In this document: positions 16,392 to 25,900 of the stretch, piece after piece
How positions within the stretch are numbered: the first letter of the stretch is position 1
Layout: each line of letters starts with the position of its first letter
NCBI RefSeq assembly: GCF_004342225.1
Contig: NZ_SMAR01000003.1
Coordinates: forward strand, 62,001 to 126,000
Direction of reading: 5' to 3'
DNA length: 64,000 nt
From: Martelella mediterranea
GTDB taxonomy: Bacteria; Pseudomonadota; Alphaproteobacteria; Rhizobiales; Rhizobiaceae
Position numbers and translations under genes: made by a program
Notes under the pieces: model-generated
Database searches by the model: none
Told to the model about the DNA's origin: nothing
What the model saw: only the letters and a program-made list of their open reading frames with translations

Positions 16392-17894
16392 ATGATGTGG
16401 CGCTCTGAACGCCAGCCCGGAGAAAGCCAGCATAATATGAAGGCTGAGACAGCGGCTGCAATGCCGGGCTTTATTGCTGGACTTTCCGGGAAAATTCTTG
16501 CGCTGACAGTCGGCATCATCATGGTCGCCGAGGTGGTTTTCTTCGTGCCTTCCCTTGCCAGTATGCGGTTACGCTGGCTGGATGACCGGCTGAACACGGC
16601 CGCCGCCGCAGTGACTGTGATTGACGGTCTTCAGCCACTCGAACTGCCTCAGGGGCTTCAGGATGACACTTTGATGGCCACCGGCACCAAGGCGATCGTT
16701 CTCAGAAAAGACGGGACATCTCAACTGCTGGCGATGGCCGATATGCCGCCGGAGATCAGTGCCACTTATGATCTGGCGCATGTCGGGCCGGTACAGGCGG
16801 TGCTTGATGCATTCGATACCCTGCTGTTTGGCGGCAATCGTACGATTCGCGTGCTCGATCAGGTTGGTGAAAGCGCAGCTGTTATCGAGCTGGTGATGTC
16901 GGATTATGAACTGCGGCAGGCACTTCTTGTGTATGCGCGCAATATTTTTCTGCTGAGCATTCTGCTGTCTTCTGTGACGGCCATGCTTGTTTTCTTTCGT
17001 CTCAATTCTTTGATTGTTCGCCCGCTGCGTCGTCAGATCGCGAGCATGGAAACGTTTTCCGAGCGCCCCGAAGAGGCCGACAGCGTTTTCAGGCCATCGG
17101 ATAATGAGGATGAGCTTGGTGTGGCCGGGCGCCACCTGTCTTTCATGCAGCTTGAGCTTCAAAGAACCTTACGCCAGCAAAAGCGGCTGGCTGAGCTTGG
17201 TCTGGCGGTGTCGAAAATCAATCATGATATGCGCAACATTCTCGCGTCTGCCCAGCTGATGTCGGATCGCATTGCCGGAACAGATGATCCTGTGGTCAAG
17301 CGTATCGCGCCAAAGCTTTTGAGAGCCATCGACAGGGCCGCCGGTTATTCTCGCTCCGTTCTGAGCTATGGTCAGGTTTCGGAAGCTGAACCCAATCGTG
17401 AGCGAATTGATTTCAGTGCGCTTGTGAACGACGTTCGCGACTATCTCGATCTTTCGGCTGACGCGCAGATTGAATGGATCAATCTCGTTCCTGATGGCCT
17501 TGAGGTGGATGCCGATGCCGATCAGATTTTCCGCGTTGTGTTCAATCTCTGTCGCAACAGCGCTCAGGCGCTGGAGCAGCAAGCCAGACAAAGGCGCGAC
17601 TCGCTTAATTGCCTTACAGTATCAGCGGTGAGGCACGGCAGCGTGGTTTCGATCTCTGTCGACGATACCGGCCCGGGAATGCCGCAAAAAGCGAGAGAGA
17701 ACCTGTTCGCGGCGTTTCGGGGATCGGCGCGCTCCGGCGGGACAGGTCTTGGGCTTGCAATCGCCAGAGAGCTGGTGCTTGCGCATGGGGGAACCATCGC
17801 GCTTGTGGAAAAGGCAGGACAGGGCACCTTGTTTCGCATTGAAATTCCGGACCGGCCAGTCTCGCTGGAGACTTACCGCAATGAAAGCGTATGA
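16392..17894 (+). CDS. Orphan membrane sensor histidine kinase
   Basis: A 500-residue inner-membrane kinase. Two membrane spans (about residues 33-55 and 186-206) bracket a periplasmic sensor region of about 130 residues with no recognised fold. A HAMP-like segment follows (VRPLRRQI onward). The dimerisation box is SKINHDMRN with phospho-His 278, and the ATPase domain has N box NLCRNSAQALE, G1 DDTGPGMP and G2 GGTGLGLAIA. No response regulator is adjacent, so its partner is encoded elsewhere. GGAG precedes ATG 16392; a downstream ATG at 16437 is an alternative. The signal sensed is unknown. Confidence 0.87.
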   Translation: MMWRSERQPGESQHNMKAETAAAMPGFIAGLSGKILALTVGIIMVAEVVFFVPSLASMRLRWLDDRLNTAAAAVTVIDGLQPLELPQGLQDDTLMATGTKAIVLRKDGTSQLLAMADMPPEISATYDLAHVGPVQAVLDAFDTLLFGGNRTIRVLDQVGESAAVIELVMSDYELRQALLVYARNIFLLSILLSSVTAMLVFFRLNSLIVRPLRRQIASMETFSERPEEADSVFRPSDNEDELGVAGRHLSFMQLELQRTLRQQKRLAELGLAVSKINHDMRNILASAQLMSDRIAGTDDPVVKRIAPKLLRAIDRAAGYSRSVLSYGQVSEAEPNRERIDFSALVNDVRDYLDLSADAQIEWINLVPDGLEVDADADQIFRVVFNLCRNSAQALEQQARQRRDSLNCLTVSAVRHGSVVSISVDDTGPGMPQKARENLFAAFRGSARSGGTGLGLAIARELVLAHGGTIALVEKAGQGTLFRIEIPDRPVSLETYRNESV

Positions 17895-18198
17895 TTGATC
17901 GTCCGGTGAGGCGGCGCAAAGCAGCGAATCTATTTAAATATATGATTTCATTTAGTTTAGCTTGTTTAAAATGGCGGTCTTGATGGTGCCAGCGTCCACA
18001 GGCTCTGAACTGTTTAAGGCGGGAACGTGCGATGCAGCATTCGAAATTTTGGGTCGAAAGTCCCATATTCCCGGCCTTGTCTTGCGGTGTTTCAGAAAAA
18101 TGACAAAAAACTCTTCAATACCGCTTGCATTTGAAATCGGGAGCATCTAGAAGCCCTTTCACACGCCGCAGACAACAGCGGCGGGCCTGAAAAGGCAA
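17895..18198. other. Intergenic region before tRNA-Arg
   Basis: About 300 bases, AT-rich near 17930-17970. It should contain the tRNA promoter near its right end. I see no gene or convincing repeat; a 62-codon frame at 17962-18150 lacks a ribosome site and protein-like character. Confidence 0.4.
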
Positions 18199-18275
18199 GC
18201 GCTCGTAGCTCAGCTGGATAGAGCACCAGACTACGAATCTGGGGGTCGGGAGTTCGAATCTTCCCGAGCGCGCCA
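18199..18275 (+). tRNA. tRNA-Arg (anticodon ACG)
   Basis: A full cloverleaf: acceptor arms GCGCTCG and CGAGCGC pair exactly, the D-arm is AGCTCAGC..., the anticodon stem CCAGA/TCTGG holds loop CTACGAA with anticodon ACG, and the T-arm contains GTTCGAATC. The 3' CCA (18273-18275) is encoded. A at position 34 would be edited to inosine by TadA to read CGU, CGC and CGA. Confidence 0.97.
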
Positions 18276-18420
18276 TTTTTCCAAGGGAAATTGTTATCGC
18301 ATTTGAGTGAAGCCTTGGAAAATAGTGCGCATGGCTGTTCGTGTTTTTCCGATGAAAAGCTGATTTCTCTATAAGCTGGTCGCATGGCAGAGCAAACGTT
18401 CTCAGACTCCGGAGATCGCG

Positions 18421-20022
18421 ATGCCTGCTACATCAAATGTGTCTTCCCCAGAAAATCGTGGTGGCGCTTCAACGCGTCAGGTCGAGGAGGCTCCAGCAGC
18501 CACAGCCGATCGGGGCGCTGCCCGGTTGAATGCAGGAAGGCGATCGTCCGAACCTGACGTTTTCGACTCCGATCCTGCTCCGAAAATCACGCAGGTTTTT
18601 GCAAATGTCGCGGATGAGATTCTGCGTAGGGTGAACACCAAAGATCTGAGTAGCCTGGCTTGTGTTGACGCCGGTATTGCGAAGCGGCCAAATCACGCAT
18701 CGACGCTTTTTGGGGGAGAGGGTGCTCGCTATCACAGGGAAAACGCATGCCGGCAGCTTGTTTCCGGACTCAAGAGTGATTCCGCGCAAAGTCGAGCAAA
18801 AGCCGGTCGCCAACCATCCTATTTTCAGACGGTCCAGAAGGCACTCGAAATGGTTGTGAACGGGTTTTCGGTCAATGGGCGTCACTTTGCATTCAGCTCG
18901 GAGCAGAAGGCCAGAATTCTTTCGAGTGTCGATATTGGCCGTATCCCTCCCTTATCAGCACACGAGAACACGCTCGCCAAACAGGACGGTACGAGAGCCC
19001 GGCGGCGTGAGGTCATTGAACAGATTCTGGAAATCACGAGGCAAAATTTCGCGGCCGGCGCGTCATTGGGCAAGCACGGCGAAGATGTGCTTTCAAACCT
19101 GTGTTCAGGAGTTCAGTCTGTCGCGCCCGATGGTGATCGCGATATACTCATGAGAATACGTTCGCTGATGAAAGAGCATACAGATTTTGGCCTGAAATCA
19201 CTTTCTGCTTTGGCAGACGCTGCTATTCACCTTGCGTCTGAAGATGACTTCACTGAGGTCAGCCGTCTCGTCCTGTTGCAGGATTCCGATCAGCTTTCGG
19301 AAGCGGATCGTGCTTCACTATTGTCAGAACAGGTGCCTGCTTTTCTGAGTGACAGAGATGTTGAAACTGCCGGTGACAGAGCGCTTGCGTTTGATGATGT
19401 CAGGGCGCTTACAACCAAAGTAAATGCAATGCAGAGCGATGATAGCTGGAAGTTGGCTTTCCAGCCTGTTATGTCCGGCGTCCTGGCGCTTCTTCGTGAG
19501 CGGGCACTTCCGGCCGATGTCTATGGTGAGCAGCTGCGTGATATCTCAAACCTCCCGCGGGAACGGCAGACAGATGCCTATATGACGATTGCAGACAGCT
19601 TGTCCGACGATCTGGCAGCAGATGAAACCTATCAACGGTTCGGTGCCAGTCTTCTGAACCAGCACAGTCTGCTGAGCCACCCGGATCGAAACCGGGTTTT
19701 GCATACCATGCTGCGGTCGGCAGATATGCTAAATCCGCATAATGCCAGAGCATTGTTCAGCAAGGTCGTTGCTGCCGCCAGCCCCAGCGCCGGAGATGTG
19801 CCAGACAGAGCCACCGCCAGATTGCAGGACGCCTTGATCGATTCTTTACCGATGCTTCATAATCAGGAGCCGGCAGCATTTGAACATCCTCTGGGTGAAA
19901 TTGTCACTCATATCAGAAGAAACCCTGCTGTTCGTCAGCAACAGCTGAACACGCACCTTCGGCAGGTGCTGCAGACTAATCCTGCGATGGCGGCCTTTAC
20001 TGAAATAGCTTTCTGGCACTGA
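18421..20022 (+). CDS. Uncharacterised protein with an F-box-like motif, possible effector
   Basis: A 533-residue protein that I cannot place in a named bacterial family. The first 55 residues are disordered-looking, rich in Ser, Ala, Pro and Thr, with no acidic residue in the first ten and no signal peptide. Residues about 58-92 (VADEILRRVNTKDLSSLACV at the centre) fit the F-box pattern: (D/E)-E-I-L-x-x-(I/V) followed by K-D-L-x-x-L-A-x-V. In eukaryotes this motif binds Skp1 and recruits targets to an SCF ubiquitin ligase; bacterial cases such as Agrobacterium VirF are secreted into host cells. The rest (100-533) is mostly helical, without visible catalytic residues or membrane helices. GGAG six bases before ATG 18421 supports the start. 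It stands alone just after tRNA-Arg and no secretion system is nearby. An effector role is inference; a helical housekeeping protein with a chance match is possible. Confidence 0.6.
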   Translation: MPATSNVSSPENRGGASTRQVEEAPAATADRGAARLNAGRRSSEPDVFDSDPAPKITQVFANVADEILRRVNTKDLSSLACVDAGIAKRPNHASTLFGGEGARYHRENACRQLVSGLKSDSAQSRAKAGRQPSYFQTVQKALEMVVNGFSVNGRHFAFSSEQKARILSSVDIGRIPPLSAHENTLAKQDGTRARRREVIEQILEITRQNFAAGASLGKHGEDVLSNLCSGVQSVAPDGDRDILMRIRSLMKEHTDFGLKSLSALADAAIHLASEDDFTEVSRLVLLQDSDQLSEADRASLLSEQVPAFLSDRDVETAGDRALAFDDVRALTTKVNAMQSDDSWKLAFQPVMSGVLALLRERALPADVYGEQLRDISNLPRERQTDAYMTIADSLSDDLAADETYQRFGASLLNQHSLLSHPDRNRVLHTMLRSADMLNPHNARALFSKVVAAASPSAGDVPDRATARLQDALIDSLPMLHNQEPAAFEHPLGEIVTHIRRNPAVRQQQLNTHLRQVLQTNPAMAAFTEIAFWH

Positions 20023-20260
20023 AGATGCTTTTAGCGCTGCGTCAGGTTTCTGTGCGGCATTGCGAGGAAACGGATAACGCTTCGTCTCTTCCTGCTGGTA
20101 ACTTGCTACAACCTCCAAGGCTAAAAACAGTGGCATCGCAATCTTGTGTTTATGTAATATATTTACAACCAATGGCAGCAGATCCGAGGTTGCGGCACGC
20201 GGAGGAGATGTCGTACGCCTTTAAATGTTGAACCTTCGCGGCCCAGGCGCGTTCTTTACA

Positions 20261-20366
20261 GCATCGTGCTTTCCGAAAATCGGAATCGATTTTCGGAAAG
20301 CACGATGCGTAGATTCAAAAGGTTAGGGCGTCCTTTATGCATCCGAATGGATGCTCGGCACTCTAG
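20261..20366. repeat. Two-hairpin intergenic repeat, copy 2, with 48-bp palindrome
   Basis: The first half is a perfect inverted repeat with 22-base arms (20261-20282 and 20287-20308) around GAAT. A linker containing TAGATTCAA leads to a second, weaker hairpin (inner arms GCATCC/GGATGC, 20339-20354). From about 20290 to 20366 it aligns with 12955-13032. It lies 70 bases before the likely start of proX. The rest of the 20023-20434 gap shows no gene. Confidence 0.85.
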
Positions 20367-20434
20367 CGACAGGCCCGATGCGGGGGATAAGTATGTTTTT
20401 GAAATTTGAGAAACCTATAAGAGGGAGAAAGTTG

Positions 20435-21481
20435 GTGATTTCTTTCAAGCACAGCAGTGCCATCGCTGGTGGTGTTCTGGCTTTTGCAAACCTTGTATCC
20501 GCACCACAGTTTGCCATGGCAGATGATGCCAGGCCGGGAGAGGGCGTAAGCATCACGATTGCTCAGGCCAATGACGACACCGGCTGGATTATTACCGAAG
20601 TTTACAGCCAGCTTCTGGCTGAACTTGGTTATGACATGCAGGAACCGCTGAACAGCAACATCCCTGTTGCCTATCAGGCCGTTTCACAGGGGAGCGCAGA
20701 CTTTTATTATGATGGCTGGCTGCCACTTCATAACGTTTATCTGAACCAGCCTGGCTTTAACGCGAAACCGATTGGCTACGTGGTCAAGCAGGGCGCGCTG
20801 CAGGGCTATCTGGTCGACAAGGCTTCGGCTGACAAGTTCGATATCAAGACGCTGGACGATTTCAAGCGGGATGACGTCAAGGAAGCCTTTGACCGCAATG
20901 GCGATGGCAAAGCCGACCTCGTTGCCTGTCCGCCGGGCTGGGGCTGCGAACTGACGATTAAGCATCAGCTCGATGCATTTGAGCTGCGCGATGACATTAA
21001 TCCCATCAAGGCCGGTTATTCCGCCTCCATGGCTGATGCGATTGCTGCTTATTCCAATGATGAGCCGATCCTCTTCTATACCTGGACGCCGAACTGGACA
21101 GTGAACGAGCTGAAGCCGGGTGAAGATGTTGTCTGGATCCAGACACCAAGCGTCTCTCTTCCGGAAGAACAGGAAGACCTGAAAGATTCGGCCACTGTTG
21201 AAGGCATCAAGGGCTGCGTGGCTGACCCGTGCCGCCTTGGCTGGCCGATCAATGATATCCGTATCGTTGCCAATAATGATTTCATCGCCAACAATCCGGT
21301 TGCCGCTAAGTTCCTGGAAGAAGCTTCGCTGCCTATCGAATTTATCTACAAGCAGAATGCTGCGATGAAGAATGGTGCCAACACACCGGCTGACCTGCAG
21401 AAGCAGGCGGCTGACTGGATTTCCGCTAACCGAGACACAGTCGACGGTTGGCTGGACGACGCACGTTCGGTTGCTCAGTAA
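20435..21481 (+). CDS. proX: Glycine betaine/proline-binding protein ProX-like
   Basis: Periplasmic substrate-binding protein of an osmoprotectant ABC importer (OpuAC family). From the chosen start a signal peptide of about 31 residues ends FAMA before DDARPG. The body follows E. coli ProX closely: DFYYDGWLPLHN, AAQGYL-like LQGYLVDK, FDRNGDGKADL, CPPGWGCE (two Cys, probably a disulphide), FYTWTPNWTVNELKPG, and HIVANK-like RIVANND. The aromatic residues of the betaine cage are in these segments. The start is taken as GTG 20435, seven bases after AGGGAG; ATG 20393 in the same frame would give an odd extra N-terminus. No proV or proW is adjacent, so it is an orphan. A strong terminator follows. 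Confidence 0.9.
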   Translation: MISFKHSSAIAGGVLAFANLVSAPQFAMADDARPGEGVSITIAQANDDTGWIITEVYSQLLAELGYDMQEPLNSNIPVAYQAVSQGSADFYYDGWLPLHNVYLNQPGFNAKPIGYVVKQGALQGYLVDKASADKFDIKTLDDFKRDDVKEAFDRNGDGKADLVACPPGWGCELTIKHQLDAFELRDDINPIKAGYSASMADAIAAYSNDEPILFYTWTPNWTVNELKPGEDVVWIQTPSVSLPEEQEDLKDSATVEGIKGCVADPCRLGWPINDIRIVANNDFIANNPVAAKFLEEASLPIEFIYKQNAAMKNGANTPADLQKQAADWISANRDTVDGWLDDARSVAQ

Positions 21482-21541
21482 GCTTTCTTGGAAACTGGTC
21501 GGGCTAAACGCAGTGTCGGCTCTGCCATAACCGAAGATAAG

Positions 21542-21568
21542 AAAGGAGACGCACGATGCGTCTCCTTT
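21542..21568 (+). terminator. Terminator between proX and the aminotransferase
   Basis: A perfect 12-pair stem (21542-21553 with 21557-21568), three-base loop, then a T-run. The A-run on the other side makes it usable for the convergent aminotransferase gene as well. Confidence 0.9.
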
Positions 21569-21608
21569 TTGCATTTAATGGGCGTGATTTTATAAGCCGC
21601 AGAAAATT

Positions 21609-22775
21609 TCAGAGTTTGCTGATATAGTCGGCCAGCCGGTCTCCGGCATCACGCAGTTGGTCGGCATTGCGAAGAAAACAAGCGCGGATGAAGGGTTCAC
21701 CGCCCGGTCCGAACGCCGTTCCCGGAGCCATGCCAACGCCGGTTTTGTCAACGATGTCGAACACAGCTTTGCGGCTATCTGTGAGTCCATCGATCTTCAA
21801 AAAAGCATAGAGCGCACCGGTGGGCTTCAGGGTTTCAACGCGGTTGGTCGCAAGCAGCCGGTCACAGAGAATGTCCCGGCCTTCTGCCGCTCTTCTGACG
21901 TTTTCAGCGATGACCGCGTCACCATCACGAACAGCAGCGAGCGCACCCTGCTGCATGAACTGGGCAACGCCCGATGTTGTATACTGAACGAGGTTTTCAA
22001 TCACATCCCCCATCACCGCAGGCGCGACGATCCAGCCGACACGCCAGCCGGTCATCGACCAGTTCTTTGAAAACGAATTGATGAAAACGATGCGATCGCC
22101 ATCTTCCATGATATCGAGGAAGGAGGGCGCGCGGCCGCCGGCAAAATGGTAAAGCGCATAGATCTCATCTGCCATGATCCATATGCCATGACGGCGGGAC
22201 AGTTCCAACAGTGCACGCAGGTCATCCAGACTTGCCGTCCAGCCTGTCGGGTTGGCTGGCGTGTTGATGAACATAACCCGCGTTTTGGGCGAAATGGCTG
22301 CCTCAACCTTATCGATGTCGAGTGTCCAGCGACCTTCGCTGAAAGATAGCGGCACGCCAACCTGCTTGGCGCCGGAAACACCGAGTGCGGCGACAATGTT
22401 CGGCCAGGCCGGGGTAAAATAGATCGCCTCATCTCCGACTTCTGTCAGAGCTTCGACCATCAGTTTGATAGCGTGCATGCCGGAACCGGTCACGAAGACA
22501 TGCTCGGGGGATAGCTGGGCATTGAAATGGCGGTCATAATAGTCGGCAATCGCCTGTCTCAAATCGGGAATGCCGCGCTGATGTGTGTAGAAGGTTTCGC
22601 CATTCGCCAGCGCCTTCTGCGCTGCCTCACAAATGAAAGCCGGCGTTGGCAGGTCGCCTTCACCTGCCCAGAGCGGCAACAAACGGTCTCGCCCGCGCGC
22701 ATAATTGATAACCTCGACAATGCCACTTTCCGGCGCGTTCTTTGCACGCTCGCTCAAACTGTTCATCAAATCCAT
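21609..22775 (-). CDS. PLP-dependent class I/II aminotransferase
   Basis: A 388-residue fold-type I aminotransferase. The PLP-lysine motif is SFSKNWSMTGWRVGW, with the preceding DEIYALY (Asp binding the pyridine nitrogen, Tyr to O3') and NTPANPTGW (Asn with the cofactor); the C-terminal carboxylate-binding Arg is in EPFIRACF. GEGDLPTP at about residue 38 is the usual N-terminal substrate loop. It resembles aspartate- or aromatic-type enzymes, but the sequence alone does not fix the substrate. It is monocistronic and converges with proX. Confidence 0.88.
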   Translation of the reverse strand: MDLMNSLSERAKNAPESGIVEVINYARGRDRLLPLWAGEGDLPTPAFICEAAQKALANGETFYTHQRGIPDLRQAIADYYDRHFNAQLSPEHVFVTGSGMHAIKLMVEALTEVGDEAIYFTPAWPNIVAALGVSGAKQVGVPLSFSEGRWTLDIDKVEAAISPKTRVMFINTPANPTGWTASLDDLRALLELSRRHGIWIMADEIYALYHFAGGRAPSFLDIMEDGDRIVFINSFSKNWSMTGWRVGWIVAPAVMGDVIENLVQYTTSGVAQFMQQGALAAVRDGDAVIAENVRRAAEGRDILCDRLLATNRVETLKPTGALYAFLKIDGLTDSRKAVFDIVDKTGVGMAPGTAFGPGGEPFIRACFLRNADQLRDAGDRLADYISKL

Positions 22776-22937
22776 GTTGGTCTCCGTGTTAGGACCAGTC
22801 TTAAATCTTCTGAATGTCTGTCTGCTATCAATATTTAGCGCTGAACGATTGTTTTTTGTGATGTTGCGTGTGCTGCATCAGTCGCATTTCCAAAAGCACT
22901 GCCATGCCATAAAGTTACCCCGTTAAGGGAGAGTGCG

Positions 22938-25900
22938 ATGTTGCCTGGCTGGCTGATCCTGTTAGCGGCGTTTTTGTACATTCTGTTGTTGTTTGCTGTC
23001 GCCAGCTATGGTGATCGCAAAGCACAGAGGGATATAGCACCGCGAGCCGGTCGTCCTTTTGTTTATGCGCTTTCGCTGGCGGTCTACTGTACGTCGTGGA
23101 CATATTTCGGCGGCGTTGGCCTTGCTGCTGAGCGCGGGCTGGAATTTGCCGGAATTTATATCGGCCCGATTCTCGTCTTCACTTTGGGTATGCCCGTCGT
23201 GAAACGGATCGTTTCGCTGGCCAAGGCGGAAAAACTCACCTCCGCAGCAGATTTTCTGGCGGCACGCTATGGCAAAAACCCGACGGTTGCAGCCCTTGTT
23301 GCGATCATTTCTCTGGCTGCTGCCATTCCCTATATCGCTTTGCAGCTGAAGGCTGTTTCGGATTCGGTCTCGGTGATGGTCGGAAGTGAAAGCGGCCTTC
23401 TGCCGGGCGATTCCGTGCTGGGGCTTGATTTGCCTCTGGCTGTAACTCTGGTGCTTTCCAGTTTCGCCATTATCTTCGGCACCCGCCATACGGATGCGAC
23501 GGAACATCAGGATGGCCTGATCCTTGCGATTGCCATGGAGTCCGTCGTCAAACTTGTAGCATTCGGGTCGGTCGGGCTTTTTGTCGTATTTATCCTGTTT
23601 AATGGTCCGGTGGATTTGTTCTCGGCTGCTCGTGAAAACGCTCAGGCTGTTTCTGCTCTCAGTTATGAAACACCAGTCAGCCGCTGGGTCTTGCTGACTG
23701 TTCTCTCCGCCTTTGCGATATTGCTGTTGCCACGGCAGTTTCATGTCACGGTCGTTGAAAATCGTTCTGAGAATGAACTCAATCTCGCCCGTTTCATGTT
23801 TCCGCTCTATCTCGTTGCGATCAATATTCTGGTGCTGCCAGTTGCGATTGGTGCGGCCATGCGGCTTGGTCCGGGCGTTGACCCCGACCTCTATGTTCTG
23901 CAGCTTCCGATTGCCGAGGGCATGCCGATCATTTCACTGGTCACATTTCTTGGCGGCTTTTCAGCGGCCACGGCTATGGTGATTGTCTCTTCAGTGGCAC
24001 TGGCGATCATGCTGTCCAACGATATCGTCAACCCGATCTTCCTGCGCCGCCGAATGATTGCAGGCGAGGGGCAGCGTCAGGATTTTTATGGCCTGCTTCT
24101 CAACATTCGGCGAGCCTCCATTCTCGGTGTAATGCTGCTTGGCTATGCCTATTACCGTCATATCGATGGTGACCGTGGCCTGTTTTCGATCGGTCTTCTG
24201 GCGTTCGCGGCCATTGCTCAGGTCGCTCCGGCTCTGTTTATCGGTCTTGTCTGGCGCAATGCCAATGCGCGCGGTGCAATCATCGGGCTGTCCTGCGGCT
24301 TTCTCACATGGGTCTATCTGCTTTTTGTGCCGAGTCTTGGCGGGCCGGATCACTCCGTTGTGGCAGGTGAAATACTGGCGCTGATCGTGCCAGGAACCGG
24401 GCTTTTCACCGGGCCTGATGCCGATATTCTTCTGAATGTCACCTGCCTTTCGCTGCTGGTGAATATTCTCGGTCTTGTGTTCGGCTCGCTCACCCGTCCG
24501 GCCAGACCGCTTGAGCGCATTCAGTCTGGCGTTTTTGTGCAAAGGCAGGCGCGGTGGCAGTCGTCGGCCCGCGGCATCGGAACCGGCGTTTCTGTAGGCG
24601 CTTTGCGTGAAACGCTGATTGGTTATCTCGGGGAGGAGCGCACAGCTCGCTCATTTGCAACCTTTGAGCGCAACGCTGGACGGAAAATGGATGACAGCGA
24701 GCAGGCTGATATGGCGCTCATTCATTTTTCAGAGCAATTGCTGGGCAGTGCCATCGGCTCGTCTTCGGCGCGGCTTGTTCTGTCTCTGGTGCTGCAGCGC
24801 GCAGAAGCCGCCTCAGGTGATGCTGCCTTTCTGCTTGATCAGGCAAGTGAAGCGCTACAATACAATCAGGGACTTTTGCAAACTGCGCTGGCACAGATTG
24901 ATCAGGGGATTGCAGTTTTCGATGCGTCCAACCGGCTAACCGTCTGGAACAAACGTTTTCGTGCCCTTCTCGATCTTCCGGAAGAGGTGGGGCAGGTCGG
25001 TTACCCGCTGATCAATATGATGGGGCGTTTGTCATCTCGTGGTGATCTGACCGGCGATGAGGCCCAGGATGCGTTGCGCAAGCTGAGAGGACATGAGCAG
25101 GCCTTTCCGATGGTCCTCGACAGTGGCAGGCGCATTCTCGAAGTGCAGTCGCGTGCCATGCCCGACAAGGGAATGGTTGTCACCTTCACTGATATTACCC
25201 GCCGTGTTGAGGCAGACCTGGCCTTGAAACAGGCGAACGAAACGCTGGAGCAGCGTGTTGAAGAGCGCACGGCTGAATTGACCGAGGTGAATGCGGCGCT
25301 GCGTGAAGCCCGTGCTGCGGCCGATGAAGCCAATATAAGCAAGACCCGATTTTTTGCAGCCGCCGGCCACGATATCCTGCAGCCGCTGAACGCTGCGCGG
25401 CTTTATGCGACATCGCTGGGTGAGCGCATGCCCGCTGAAGGCGAGAACCGTGAACTGGCGTTTCGTATCGATTCTGCTTTGCAATCGGTTGAGGATATTC
25501 TGGGGGCGGTGCTGGATATTTCGCGGCTTGATGCCGGTGCGATGAAGCCGCATTTCACCAGTGTCAGCCTTGCTGAAACACTGCGCCGTGTCGAGACCGA
25601 CTTTCATCCCCTTGCGGAAGAAAAAAAGCTGAGGCTGATTGTTGTCAACTCCGGTCTTCACGTTCGTTCCGATGTGCAGCTTTTAAGGCGACTGGTTCAG
25701 AATCTGGTCTCCAACGCTATCAAATATACGCCGGACGGCAGGGTTCTTGTCGGCGTGCGACGACGGGGCGAGAAGGCGGTGATTGAAGTTTATGATACCG
25801 GCATTGGTATTCCCGATTCAAAAGTCGACAGCATTTTTCGGGAGTTTACCCGGCTGGATGAGGGGGCACGCGCTGCGCAGGGGCTCGGCCTTGGTCTTTC

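Noticed and set aside
18199-20366. tRNA-Arg as attachment site of a genomic island carrying the F-box-like gene
   Set aside because: I find no direct repeat of the tRNA 3' end downstream and no integrase, so an island call is not supported.
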